Source of the DNA: Dryocola sp032051265
Lineage (GTDB): Bacteria; Pseudomonadota; Gammaproteobacteria; Enterobacterales; Enterobacteriaceae
Direction: 5' to 3'
Length of the DNA stretch: 64,000 nt
Assembly: GCA_032051265.1 (NCBI GenBank)
Contig: DAMBYU010000005.1
Coordinates: 186,001-250,000 of the forward strand
Below the pieces are notes generated by a model that was not told the DNA's origin, did not search any database, and saw nothing but the letters and a program-made list of their open reading frames with translations. Shown piece by piece: positions 1-8,763 of this stretch. The position numbers were made by a program, and so were the translations under genes. How positions within the stretch are numbered: position 1 is the first letter of the stretch; every line of letters starts with the position of its first letter.

Positions 1-1361
1 GCCAGCAGAGGATGATTGGCCCCGGTCAGACGCAGGTTCCCGTCACCATCGATAATCTGCATGCGGGCGAGCCACTCGCCAAATTCCGGCGCATGTTTTA
101 GCCCCAGCAGGCGGCGAATATAGAGAGCGTCATGAAAGGACGTGCTTTGATAGTTGAGCATTATGTCGTCCGCTCCGGGCACGCCCATCATAAAGGTCAG
201 CCCGGCCGCGCCAAGTAAAGTCAGCAGGGTATCCATATCGTCCTGATCGGCTTCGGCATGGTTGGTATAACAGACATCACAGCCCAGCGGCAGCCCCATA
301 AGCTTGCCGCAGAAGTGATCTTCCAGACCGGCGCGGATAATTTGCTTGCCGTCATAAAGATATTCCGGCCCGATGAACCCCACCACGGTATTCACCAGCA
401 GCGGCGAGAACTGACGTGCTACCGCATAAGCTCGCGCCTCACAGGTTTGCTGATCGACGCCGTGATGGGCATTTGATGACAGGCAGCTCCCCTGCCCGGT
501 TTCAAAATACATCACGTTATTGCCCACGGTACCGCGCCCAAGGCTCAACGCCGCCTCATGGGCCTCTTTCAGCATAGCAAGACTGATACCAAACCCGCTG
601 TTCGCCGCCTCGGTTCCAGCCACGGACTGAAAAACCAAATCTACCGGTACGCCGCGTTCAATAAGCTGCATCGTGTTGGTTACGTGCGTCAAAATGCAGG
701 ATTGGCCAGGGATGGCGAACCGCTGGATCACCTCATCCAGCATCCAGGCCAGACGTTCGAGCACCGGCAAACTGTCGCTTGCCGGGTTAATGCCAATCAC
801 CGCATCGCCGCTGCCATACAGCAGCCCGTCTACCATGCTGGCGGCAATGCCTCTCAGATCGTCACAAGGATGGTTAGGCTGAAGCCGGACGCTAAGATGC
901 CCGGGCAATCCAAGAGTGTTGCGAAACCGGGTTGTGACCTGGCATTTACTGGCGGCGAGAATTAAATCCTGGTTGCGCATCAGTTTACTGACGGCGGCAG
1001 CCATTTCGGGCGTGATCCCTTTTGCCGTCTGCTGCAACACCGTGGTGGTTGTGCTCTGCGCAAGCAGCCAGTCACGAAAATCACCCACGGTCAGATGAGA
1101 GATGGCGGCAAAAGCGGCCGAATCATGGGTATCGATAATCAACCGGGTCACTTCATCCTGTTCGTAGGAGATCGGCGGATTTTCCAGAATTTCTTTAAGG
1201 GGAATATCGGCCAGCGCCATTTTCGCCGCCATACGCTCTTCCGCGCTGCCCGCTGCCACGCCGGCCAGTACATCTCCGGAACGGGCCGGAGAGGCTTTAG
1301 CCATCACCTCTTTTAAACTGGCAAATCGATAGGTACGGTGCGCCAGGCTGGTTTGATACAT
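1..1361 (-). CDS. eutB: Ethanolamine ammonia-lyase large subunit EutB (3' end outside window)
   Basis: EutB is the large catalytic subunit of the adenosylcobalamin-dependent lyase that splits ethanolamine into acetaldehyde and ammonia. I translated the open minus-strand frame: 453 codons are present with no stop, so only a few C-terminal residues are missing. Recognisable family segments are SGDVLAGVAA near residue 28, GDAVIGINP in the middle, FETGQGS, NTVVGFIGPEYLY, GCDVCYTNHAEADQ and DDIMLNYQSTSFHD towards the end. The ATG at 1361 follows GAGGAG at a 6-nt spacing. It lies 10 bp downstream of the permease gene, so the two are probably one operon, with eutC expected just beyond the left edge. 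The N-terminus (YRFASLKEVMAKASPARSG) looks like the non-microcompartment EutB of eat-eutBC operons; that subtype is an inference. Confidence 0.96.
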   Translation of the reverse strand, partial: MYQTSLAHRTYRFASLKEVMAKASPARSGDVLAGVAAGSAEERMAAKMALADIPLKEILENPPISYEQDEVTRLIIDTHDSAAFAAISHLTVGDFRDWLLAQSTTTTVLQQTAKGITPEMAAAVSKLMRNQDLILAASKCQVTTRFRNTLGLPGHLSVRLQPNHPCDDLRGIAASMVDGLLYGSGDAVIGINPASDSLPVLERLAWMLDEVIQRFAIPGQSCILTHVTNTMQLIERGVPVDLVFQSVAGTEAANSGFGISLAMLKEAHEAALSLGRGTVGNNVMYFETGQGSCLSSNAHHGVDQQTCEARAYAVARQFSPLLVNTVVGFIGPEYLYDGKQIIRAGLEDHFCGKLMGLPLGCDVCYTNHAEADQDDMDTLLTLLGAAGLTFMMGVPGADDIMLNYQSTSFHDALYIRRLLGLKHAPEFGEWLARMQIIDGDGNLRLTGANHPLL

Positions 1362-1371
1362 TCACAGCTCC

Positions 1372-2757
1372 TCAGGAAGCGGCGCGTAGCTGCGGATCTA
1401 CCGCGGCGCTGGCACGGGCATGGGCCGTTATCCGGAACCAGATATAGCCGCCGAGCATCATCGCCACAAAAATTAACGCCAGTAAGGTGTTGTAATAAAT
1501 CATAGCTACCAGACAGATAACCGCCATCACCAAAGCAAACGCTGGCGCAAAGGGAAAGAGTGGCGCTTTGAAAGGACGAACCAGAAGAGGCTCGCTGCGG
1601 CGCAATCTGAACAACGAGGCCATTGAGATGATATACATCACGATCGCGCCGAAGACGGACATCGTCACAATGCTGGCCGTAAGCGGTTGTCCGTTAAGCG
1701 TGATCAGCGAATCCGAAAAAATAGCTGCGATGCCCACGACGCCACCGGCAAGAATAGCCAGGTGCGGCGTCTGGGTCCGACGATTCACCCTGGCGAGGCT
1801 TGCAGGCAAATAACCGGCGCGGGCGAGCGAAAAAATCTGCCGGGAGTAACCCATGATGATCCCGTGAAACGAGGCAACCAGCCCAAACAGGCCCAGCCAC
1901 ACCAGCATATGCAGCCAGCCGCTGTTGCTGCCCACTTCCATTTTCATCGCCTGGGGAAGCGGGTCGTTAATGTTGGACAACGTGCGCCAGTCGCCGACGC
2001 CACCAGCAAAGATCATCACGCCTACTGCCAGAACGGTGAGGGTGATAATGCCTCCGCCCAGCGCGCGAGGAATGGTGCGTTTTGGATCTTTAGCCTCTTC
2101 TGCCGCCATAGAGGCCCCTTCAATGGCAAGAAAAAACCAGATAGCAAAAGGGATGGCCGCAAACATGCCCGGAAGTGCCATGCCGGTGAAGCTATCGGCG
2201 CCTGCCCAGCCATGGCTGGCAAAATTGCTCCACTGAAATGCAGGAGCGACAACGCCCATAAAGACCAGCAGTTCGAAGATAGCCAACAGCGTCACGATCA
2301 GTTCAAACGTGGCGGCAATTCCGACGCCAAGAATGTTCAGCGTCATAAAAATCAGGTATGCCCCACAGGCCACCCATTTCGGATCGAGGGAAGGAAATTG
2401 CACGTTCAGGTAGGCTCCGATAGCCATTGCGATAGCCGGCGGAGCAAAGATGAACTCAATAAGAGTGGCAAAGCCGGCAATGAACCCGCCCGTCGGCCCA
2501 AAAGCGCGATAGGCATAAGCAAAGGGCCCGCCCGCATGCGGGATCGCCGTGGTCAGTTCGGTAAAGCTGAAGATAAATGCGCAGTACATAGCGGCAATGG
2601 CCAGAGCGACGAGTAAAAAACCCAGCGTTCCCGCCTGCGACCAGCCATAACTCCAGCCAAAATATTCCCCGGAAATCACCAGACCTACAGCGATGCCCCA
2701 TAAACGGAAACTGCCTAACGAACGTTTTAACGTTGCTGCCTGTGGTGTTATAGACAT
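1372..2757 (-). CDS. eat: Ethanolamine permease, APC superfamily
   Basis: An inner-membrane amino acid/polyamine/organocation permease of 461 residues with about twelve hydrophobic segments. It closely resembles the ethanolamine permease family (N-terminal LKRSLGSFRLWGIAVGLVISGEYFGW region, then EAKDPKRTIPRAL). It would import ethanolamine for the EutB encoded 10 bp downstream. The frame is open to an ATG at 2778, but the ATG at 2757 has GAGG 5 nt upstream and gives the usual N-terminus (MSITPQ), so I use that. Absence of shell-protein genes on this side fits the simple cytosolic eat-eutBC arrangement. Substrate is inferred from family and neighbour. Confidence 0.92.
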   Translation of the reverse strand: MSITPQAATLKRSLGSFRLWGIAVGLVISGEYFGWSYGWSQAGTLGFLLVALAIAAMYCAFIFSFTELTTAIPHAGGPFAYAYRAFGPTGGFIAGFATLIEFIFAPPAIAMAIGAYLNVQFPSLDPKWVACGAYLIFMTLNILGVGIAATFELIVTLLAIFELLVFMGVVAPAFQWSNFASHGWAGADSFTGMALPGMFAAIPFAIWFFLAIEGASMAAEEAKDPKRTIPRALGGGIITLTVLAVGVMIFAGGVGDWRTLSNINDPLPQAMKMEVGSNSGWLHMLVWLGLFGLVASFHGIIMGYSRQIFSLARAGYLPASLARVNRRTQTPHLAILAGGVVGIAAIFSDSLITLNGQPLTASIVTMSVFGAIVMYIISMASLFRLRRSEPLLVRPFKAPLFPFAPAFALVMAVICLVAMIYYNTLLALIFVAMMLGGYIWFRITAHARASAAVDPQLRAAS

Positions 2758-2942
2758 ACCTACCTCGCGGATAACCATGTTTTATTAATGGCTACTGCAA
2801 AGCTTGTACCAGGTCTATTTATGCCCCTAATTCAGCGGATTATCGTAAGTGGGTTGGCTGTTTGCGCCTTTTCATCGCACGAAATTTACCTGAAACGCAC
2901 TCTTTTGGGACGAAAGCACTCGTCTGATGCAGAGGGTATGGC

Positions 2943-3659
2943 TTAAAAACGTGCATTGACGCCAAGGTTATACATATACGCTTCGCCAGTAGCAGCGCCC
3001 TCGGCCTGCGACATAGAAGCGAATGCCGCCACGTTTTTGCCGATGGGCACATCGGCACCAACCGTCACATCCATCCAGCTGGTATCCTGGACGCTTGCAG
3101 CATTGGTACGCGAACCGCTCTGGGCTTTCCAGATATTATCGCCATACTGATGGTTATAGCTGACCTGCGCCCATGGACGAATAACGTTCATAGCGGAGTC
3201 CAGTCGCCAGCCCACGGTGGAAACGCTGGCATGCCAGAGCTGATCGGTAAAGCGCGATGCCACCACGCTGTCGCCATATTCGTTATAAATAGCCGTTGAG
3301 CTACCATCCCAGCTATAGCCCGCGGTTGGGCCGGTAGTAATGTTTCCCATTACGGGAAACGTCCAGCCGATACCGAGCCGTGCATTATCGCGGCTGGTGC
3401 TATCATTCCCGACAGAATAATTAAGGCCTGCCTGGCTTTGCGGCATCATGGATGAATAAATACGTTCAGCAAGGATCTCGTTATAGCCTGGCGCTCGCTC
3501 GCTGTCCCAGGTATAACGATCCCGGGCGTCGCCCGTTGAGCCTTCTGCAATATATTCCTGCTGCCACGCAAACGCATGCGTGGCATGGAGCAGACAACAA
3601 GAGGCCAGCGCCGTGATAAAGGTGACACGGCAACCACTGCGTATAGCATTTTTTATCAT
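2943..3659 (-). CDS. yhjY: YhjY-like outer-membrane autotransporter-domain protein
   Basis: A 238-residue protein orthologous to E. coli YhjY. It has a cleavable signal peptide ending about ATHAFA|WQQEY, then alternating amphipathic strands of an autotransporter-type beta-barrel (WHASVSTVGWRLDS, RPWAQVSYNHQYG, WMDVTVGADVPIG), and it ends in the aromatic residue typical of outer-membrane proteins (GVNARF). There is no passenger domain: the protein is essentially barrel only. Its molecular role is not established. It sits divergent from tag-yiaC, as in E. coli. Confidence 0.9.
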   Translation of the reverse strand: MIKNAIRSGCRVTFITALASCCLLHATHAFAWQQEYIAEGSTGDARDRYTWDSERAPGYNEILAERIYSSMMPQSQAGLNYSVGNDSTSRDNARLGIGWTFPVMGNITTGPTAGYSWDGSSTAIYNEYGDSVVASRFTDQLWHASVSTVGWRLDSAMNVIRPWAQVSYNHQYGDNIWKAQSGSRTNAASVQDTSWMDVTVGADVPIGKNVAAFASMSQAEGAATGEAYMYNLGVNARF

Positions 3660-3801
3660 TGAAACGACTCCAGGAAAGAGCCAAATCCGGCGTTGCTTTT
3701 TGTGTTTTTTGACGGGCTTGCGGATACCCCTGGATTAACTATTGTCTCTTTATCAGGCACGTCAAGCTGGCCGGCATTTATTTCATCAGAGGGAACAGTC
3801 T

Positions 3802-4365
3802 ATGCAGCGTTGCGGATGGGTTACTCAGGACCCGATCTACCTTGAATATCACGACAGGGAATGGGGAGTGCCGGTCACCGAGGGGAGAAAACTTTTCGAG
3901 ATGATCTGCCTTGAAGGACAGCAGGCTGGCCTGTCATGGATAACCGTGCTGAAAAAGCGCGAAAACTATCGCCGCTGTTTTAAAGACTTTGACCCGGAAG
4001 TCGTGGCGCTGTTCCAGCCGGAAGAGGTTGACTTGCTGTTGCAGGATGCAGGTATTATTCGCCATCGCGGTAAAATCGAGGCGATTATCAATAACGCCAG
4101 GGCTTATCTGGCGATGGAAGCTAACGGCGAAAAATTCCCGGCATTTGTCTGGTCGTTTGTGGATAACGCGCCGCAGATAAACAACGCCGCCACGCATACA
4201 GAAATTGCCACCACGACTCCCGCTTCAGACGCGCTGTCTAAGGCGCTGAAAAAACGCGGCTTTAAATTCGTGGGCTCAACGATTTGTTATTCGTTTATGC
4301 AGGCCTGCGGGCTGGTTAACGACCATATCACCGGCTGTTTCTGCCACCCCGATAACAGCAAATGA
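3802..4365 (+). CDS. tag: DNA-3-methyladenine glycosylase I
   Basis: Tag is the constitutive base-excision enzyme that removes 3-methyladenine from alkylated DNA. The 187-residue product matches E. coli Tag in length. It carries the N-terminal zinc-binding cysteine and the C-terminal His/Cys ligands (RCGWVTQDP at residues 3-11; VNDHITGCFCHP at the end), and the active-site helix segment LFEMICLEGQQAGLSW with its catalytic Glu. The frame extends upstream to 3742, but the ATG at 3802 gives the family N-terminus and follows GAGGGAACAG. It overlaps yiaC by 4 bp (ATGA), implying translational coupling. Confidence 0.96.
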   Translation: MQRCGWVTQDPIYLEYHDREWGVPVTEGRKLFEMICLEGQQAGLSWITVLKKRENYRRCFKDFDPEVVALFQPEEVDLLLQDAGIIRHRGKIEAIINNARAYLAMEANGEKFPAFVWSFVDNAPQINNAATHTEIATTTPASDALSKALKKRGFKFVGSTICYSFMQACGLVNDHITGCFCHPDNSK

Positions 4366-4802
4366 TTCGTTCTCTGCAGCCCGGTGAGATGGATGCGCTG
4401 ATTGAGCTATGGCTTGCCAGCACCATTGATGCTCATCCGTTTATCGCCAGAAGCTACTGGGTTGAAAGCGAATCGATTGTGCGCAACGTCTATATTCCGC
4501 AGTCGCGCACCTGGGTTTACGTGGCGCAAGAAAAAATCGTCGGTTTTATCAGCATCCTTGATAAGCGCTTTATCGGCGCGCTGTTTGTCGACGACGCTTT
4601 TTCCGGTAAAGGGATTGGCCGCGCGTTAATAAAACATGTGCAGGCGCACTACCCGGAACTGAGCCTTGAGGTTTATCAGAAAAACCAGCGAGCGGTGCAT
4701 TTTTACTACCGCCAGGGCTTTCGCATTGAAGAAGGCGCCTGGCAGGCAGAAACGCGCCACCCAACCTGGATTATGAGCTGGCGGGCGGATCAAACGCCGT
4801 AA
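4362..4802 (+). CDS. yiaC: YiaC-type GNAT N-acetyltransferase
   Basis: A GNAT-fold acetyltransferase of 146 residues, orthologous to YiaC, which acts as a protein lysine acetyltransferase in E. coli. The acetyl-CoA loop is FSGKGIGRALI (about residues 80-90), and the motif LEVYQKNQRAVHFYYRQGF follows in the C-terminal half. Translation is coupled to tag through ATGA. Its last residues and stop lie inside the 20-bp sequence that recurs at the end of bisC, marking the left edge of an inserted cassette. Confidence 0.93.
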   Translation: MIRSLQPGEMDALIELWLASTIDAHPFIARSYWVESESIVRNVYIPQSRTWVYVAQEKIVGFISILDKRFIGALFVDDAFSGKGIGRALIKHVQAHYPELSLEVYQKNQRAVHFYYRQGFRIEEGAWQAETRHPTWIMSWRADQTP

Positions 4803-4803
4803 C
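4784..4803. repeat. 20-bp direct repeat, left copy
   Basis: The sequence GGCGGATCAAACGCCGTAAC covers the last codons and TAA of yiaC. The identical 20 bp is found at 9753-9772, where on the other strand it encodes VTAFDPP near the end of bisC. Bases on either side differ. The copies are 4969 bp apart and bracket the transporter/GH3/AraC genes. Confidence 0.97.
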
Positions 4804-4823
4804 GACGCCTGCCTTCGCTCCTC

Positions 4824-4839
4824 TGTGAGCTCACTCACA
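4824..4839. promoter_or_regulatory. CRP-cAMP site
   Basis: TGTGAGCTCACTCACA is an exact TGTGA-N6-TCACA CRP half-site pair. It lies 120 bp before the transporter start, inside the inserted cassette and just right of the direct repeat. A TATACT hexamer at 4920-4925 is a possible -10 with no convincing -35. Catabolite control of the beta-glucoside genes is the natural reading. Confidence 0.7.
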
Positions 4840-4958
4840 ACTCCGTCACGAAGCCGAAACAGAGCAAAAAATGAGAACTGTTTAAACAAACGCTGGCAAG
4901 CCGTCGCCAGCCCTCCCGGTATACTCAGGACGAAGCCAATCTGAATGAGTGAGCAACA

Positions 4959-6320
4959 ATGAAAGCAGCAGAAATCGCCTCGGACAGTTATATAAAAGTC
5001 AGCGTCCGGGAAAAGATAGGTTATGGGTTTGGCGATCTGGCCTCTAACCTGTCATTTGGGTTTGTCTCTTTATTCTTACTGTTCTTCTATACCAATATTT
5101 ATGGCATTACCGCCGTTCAGGCGAGTCTCATCTTTGTGATTGCCCGAATACTCGATGCGTTATTTAACATTTGCATCGGGTACTTTATTGATAAAACGTA
5201 CACCCGTTACGGGAAGCTGCGTCCTTATTTGCTGTTTGGTGCCGTACCGCTTGGCATGTTAACCATCCTGTGTTTCAGCACTTTCGACAGCGAGTTTAAA
5301 TTTTATTACGCGCTTCTCTCTTACACTATTTACTGCCTTGCCTACACCACGGTTAATACGCCCTATTCCGCGATGACTAATATGCTGACTCAGCATGAAG
5401 GATCGCGTGCTTCACTATCGGTTTATCGCTTTGTACTGGCGATTGTTGGTTATCTGATTGTTTCGACCAGCGCCGATCTGCTGATCTCGCAGTTTACCAA
5501 CCAGAAAATGGGTTATGTCTTTGCCGTTAGCTGCTTCAGTCTGTTAGCCACTTTCTTCTTCCTGGCCTGCTTTGGCATGACCCAAGAACGGGTTAAAAGC
5601 CAGCCTGAACAGAAGCAGCCAACGCTTAAAGAGATGATTACCGCAGTGTCCGGCAATCTGCCATTGATTAACCTTTCCGCGTTTACCGTCTTTTTCTATA
5701 TCGCCTATACGGTATGGATGGCGATTGCGATTTACTTCATTAAATACTCGCTGGGCGATGAATCTTTTACGGCAAAATTCTTTGTAATTCAATCGGCTGC
5801 TTATGTAGCGGGCACAGTGGTATCTGGCAAACTCATCAGCATGATGGGCAAAAAGAAAATGGTGCAGTTCGCCTTGTTGATTGGAATTGTGGGGATGCTG
5901 TTCCAGTACTTTATGGCGGGGAATAACAGCTATCTGATCATGACCGGCGTTTGCCTGTTCAGTATTACGTTGGGAATGGGCTTTGTGGCGATGTGGTCGA
6001 TGATTGCCGACACCGTCGAGTTTGCCGAATGGAAACAGGGCGTGCGAACCGAAGGTGCCATTTACGGCTTCTTTAACTTCATCACCAAAATTGCCATGGC
6101 GATTGGCGGCGGCTGCGCCGGACTCATGCTCGACTATTTTGACTACTCTTCCGACCATATCAGCGCCAACGCGTTAAACGGCATCAATCTGATGATGACG
6201 CTCTTTCCTGGCCTGATGTTTGCCCTTGGCATGGTGTTCATCTTCTTCTACGCCCTGGATGAGAATACCTACCGGAATATCATCAAAGATATTGAATTGC
6301 GTAAGGTTAACGCGCTGTAA
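4959..6320 (+). CDS. GPH-family sugar/glycoside:cation symporter
   Basis: An inner-membrane transporter of 453 residues with about twelve hydrophobic segments. It belongs to the glycoside-pentoside-hexuronide (MelB/UidB/XylP-like) family, shown by the opening REKIGYGFGDLASNL, the ARILDALFNICIGYFIDKT loop with R-YGKLRPYLL, and the late SMIADTVEFAEWKQGVRTEG motif. Its partner gene encodes a GH3 beta-glucosidase 17 bp downstream, so uptake of a beta-glucoside or short beta-linked oligosaccharide is likely; the exact substrate cannot be read. Codon use looks more AT-rich than in neighbouring bisC and hyc genes, fitting acquisition. It is first in a three-gene cassette bounded by a 20-bp direct repeat. 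Confidence 0.9.
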   Translation: MKAAEIASDSYIKVSVREKIGYGFGDLASNLSFGFVSLFLLFFYTNIYGITAVQASLIFVIARILDALFNICIGYFIDKTYTRYGKLRPYLLFGAVPLGMLTILCFSTFDSEFKFYYALLSYTIYCLAYTTVNTPYSAMTNMLTQHEGSRASLSVYRFVLAIVGYLIVSTSADLLISQFTNQKMGYVFAVSCFSLLATFFFLACFGMTQERVKSQPEQKQPTLKEMITAVSGNLPLINLSAFTVFFYIAYTVWMAIAIYFIKYSLGDESFTAKFFVIQSAAYVAGTVVSGKLISMMGKKKMVQFALLIGIVGMLFQYFMAGNNSYLIMTGVCLFSITLGMGFVAMWSMIADTVEFAEWKQGVRTEGAIYGFFNFITKIAMAIGGGCAGLMLDYFDYSSDHISANALNGINLMMTLFPGLMFALGMVFIFFYALDENTYRNIIKDIELRKVNAL

Positions 6321-6337
6321 CTTCACAGGTAATAGAT

Positions 6338-8683
6338 ATGAAAAACAATTTCCACCGCATCATTGCGGCCATGAGCGCCGAAGAGAAAGTGGCGCTGCTC
6401 AGCGGCAGCGGCCTGTGGCGTACCGCCAGTTTCCCGCAGTATGGTATTGAAGATATCGTCATGACGGATGGCACCTACGGCGTGCGCTACAGCACCAGCC
6501 AGATTGAACAAGGGGAAAACTGGAACATCACTGACTTCCTTGAAGTGGTCAGCCAGAATGCCGGCGAGGTTGAACAAGAAGAACATAAAGGTGGCTCTGA
6601 AGCATTCTTCAGCAAGTCAAAACCGGCGACCTGTTTCCCTAATGGTTCGACACTGGCCTGTAGCTGGGACAGCGAGCTGGTGTATCAAATGGGTGAAGCT
6701 CTGGCGAAAGAGTGCCAGGCGATGGGCGTAGGTATTCTGCTCGGTCCTGGAATCAATATTCGTCGCACGCCGCTGGCCGGTCGCGGCTACGAATATTACT
6801 CGGAAGATCCGGTTGTTAGCGGTGATATAGCCGCGGCGCTTATCAACGGCCTTCAGGACAACGGCGTGGGTGCCAGCCTGAAGCATTTTGCTGCCAACAA
6901 CTCGGAATTTCGACGCACGGAAATGGACTCGGTGGTTGAAGAACGCGCGCTGCGCGAGATTTATTTATCTGGTTTCAAACGCGCAATCGATAAGTCGAAT
7001 CCCTGGACGGTAATGTCCTCCTACAATCTGCTTAACGGCGTGCAGACCTCGCAAAACCCGTGGTTGCTCACCGAAGTCTTGCGCAATGAATGGCAGTATG
7101 ACGGCCTGGTGATATCTGACTGGTACGGCATTAAAGATCGCCCTGCTTCGTTGCTGGCAGGGAACGATCTGGCCATGCCAGAGACCCAACGCGATAAGCA
7201 GGAGCTGTTGCAGGCGATCGACCGCGGCGAGATCCCCGCAGACGTGTTGGACACAGCCTGCCTGCGCATGCTGACTCTGGTCGACAAAGTTCAGCGACAC
7301 CGCAAGCCAGACACAAAAGCGGATTTTCGGCTCCATCACAAACTGGCGCAGCGTCTTGCCGCCGAATCCATTGTGCTGCTGAAAAATGAAGATGCTATTT
7401 TGCCGCTAAGGCCCGGTAAACAACGTACCGTCGCCGTGCTGGGTAAACCCGCCCAGGAGCCGGTTATCCAGGGCTCCGGTTGCGCCACGACCGTGCCTTA
7501 TACGCTCGACCGCCCTCTTGATGAGATTTTTGACGTCGCCGGTAGCGATTTCAATATCGAATTTGCCATCGGCACCCCGGACGATAACGCCATCGACGAG
7601 CAGGCTTTAGCGCAGGCCGTTGCGGTAGCGAAAAACGCCGATGTAGCGGTGATTTTCGTCAGCACTGCGATTGGTGAAGACGGCGAAAATGGCGATCGCA
7701 AAGATTTGAATATCCTCACCGCTCATGAAGCCCTGATCCGCGCCGTCGCCAGGGTACAACCCAATCTGGTCGTTGTGCTGGCCAACAGTGATGCGGTAGT
7801 AATGCCCTGGTTATCCGGCTGCAAAGCGGTGCTGGAAACCTTCTTCGCCGGGCAAGGTATGGGCCGTGCGGTAGCGGATATTCTCTTCGGCCAGGCCAAC
7901 CCTTGTGGAAAACTAACCGTGACGGTGCCCCATACGCTTGAAGAGACACCCGCCTGGCTCAGTTATCCTGGCGAAAACCTTCGTCACCACTACAGTGAGG
8001 GGTTGTACGTTGGTTATCGCTACTACGATCGCCGTAAACTTACGCCGCAATTCCCGTTCGGTTTTGGCCTGAGCTATACCACATTCAGCTATGCCAATCT
8101 GACCACCTCAACAGCACAGCTTGAAGAAGGCCAGGCATTAACCGTCAGCGTTGAGGTCACCAACAGCGGTAAAATGGCCGGAAAAGAAGTGGTGCAGCTT
8201 TATCTCTCCGCGCCAGCGGGAGACCTGACGCGCGAAGAGCAAGCTTTAAAAGCCTTTACCAAAGTGCATCTCGAAGCCGGGGAAACCAAAACCGTGAGCA
8301 TGGAGCTAACCTGGCAAGACTTTGCCTGTTTCCATCCCGGTATTGGGGGTTGGGTAGTAGATTCTGGTGAGTATCACCTCCATATTGCACGCTCCTCACG
8401 AGATATTGCGATGAGTATGGCGGTCAATCTGCGGGCCAGACCTTACTATTTACCCCTGAAAGCTGATAATTCGCTGCAGCAGCTGATCAACAATCCACCA
8501 GCATTTGCTCGCGTGGTAACGCTGTTAGCCAGCAAAAATGGTTTGCCAGAAATACAGGTGAGGGAAAAACTAATTGCGATTGCACCGGACCTGTTCTGCG
8601 GCCTGTTTATCGCCTTAACGGAATTCCTGGCGATTGATATTACCCGGCAGGAGCTGGCACAAGCCCTGCGAGAGCCCGGGTAA
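6338..8683 (+). CDS. Glycoside hydrolase family 3 beta-glucosidase
   Basis: A 781-residue GH3 enzyme, predicted cytoplasmic because no signal peptide is present. It has the TIM-barrel domain (substrate-binding KHFAANNSEFRR near residue 188), the nucleophile motif VISDWYG with Asp261, the alpha/beta sandwich domain, and a C-terminal fibronectin III-like domain (TNSGKMAGKEVVQLYLSAP). About 100 extra residues follow that domain. It should release glucose, or xylose in some relatives, from beta-linked di- or oligosaccharides imported by the GPH transporter. ATG 6338 follows ACAGGTAAT, and the gene lies 17 bp after the transporter. Confidence 0.93.
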   Translation: MKNNFHRIIAAMSAEEKVALLSGSGLWRTASFPQYGIEDIVMTDGTYGVRYSTSQIEQGENWNITDFLEVVSQNAGEVEQEEHKGGSEAFFSKSKPATCFPNGSTLACSWDSELVYQMGEALAKECQAMGVGILLGPGINIRRTPLAGRGYEYYSEDPVVSGDIAAALINGLQDNGVGASLKHFAANNSEFRRTEMDSVVEERALREIYLSGFKRAIDKSNPWTVMSSYNLLNGVQTSQNPWLLTEVLRNEWQYDGLVISDWYGIKDRPASLLAGNDLAMPETQRDKQELLQAIDRGEIPADVLDTACLRMLTLVDKVQRHRKPDTKADFRLHHKLAQRLAAESIVLLKNEDAILPLRPGKQRTVAVLGKPAQEPVIQGSGCATTVPYTLDRPLDEIFDVAGSDFNIEFAIGTPDDNAIDEQALAQAVAVAKNADVAVIFVSTAIGEDGENGDRKDLNILTAHEALIRAVARVQPNLVVVLANSDAVVMPWLSGCKAVLETFFAGQGMGRAVADILFGQANPCGKLTVTVPHTLEETPAWLSYPGENLRHHYSEGLYVGYRYYDRRKLTPQFPFGFGLSYTTFSYANLTTSTAQLEEGQALTVSVEVTNSGKMAGKEVVQLYLSAPAGDLTREEQALKAFTKVHLEAGETKTVSMELTWQDFACFHPGIGGWVVDSGEYHLHIARSSRDIAMSMAVNLRARPYYLPLKADNSLQQLINNPPAFARVVTLLASKNGLPEIQVREKLIAIAPDLFCGLFIALTEFLAIDITRQELAQALREPG

Positions 8684-8694
8684 CGACTAAACAC

Positions 8695-8724
8695 ATCCCC
8701 CCTTTCCTGACACGGAAGGGGGAT
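8695..8724. terminator. Imperfect GC-rich stem-loop after GH3 gene
   Basis: ATCCCCCCTTTCC and GGAAGGGGGAT pair around TGACAC with two unpaired bases. No T-run follows, so this is a hairpin that may end or process the transporter/GH3 mRNA before the araC-type gene. Confidence 0.4.
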
Positions 8725-8763
8725 CCTCAGGCGTCTTGCCTTTAACTGACGGGGATTAAGCCG

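Noticed and set aside
1687..2616. Long open frame (309 codons) opposite the eat permease gene
   Set aside because: Antisense shadow of a GC-rich gene; composition is rich in Arg, Gln and His with no family resemblance and no ribosome site.
4784..4803. tRNA-end attachment site for a genomic island
   Set aside because: The 20-bp repeat is protein-coding (ends of yiaC and bisC), and no tRNA or integrase gene is near.
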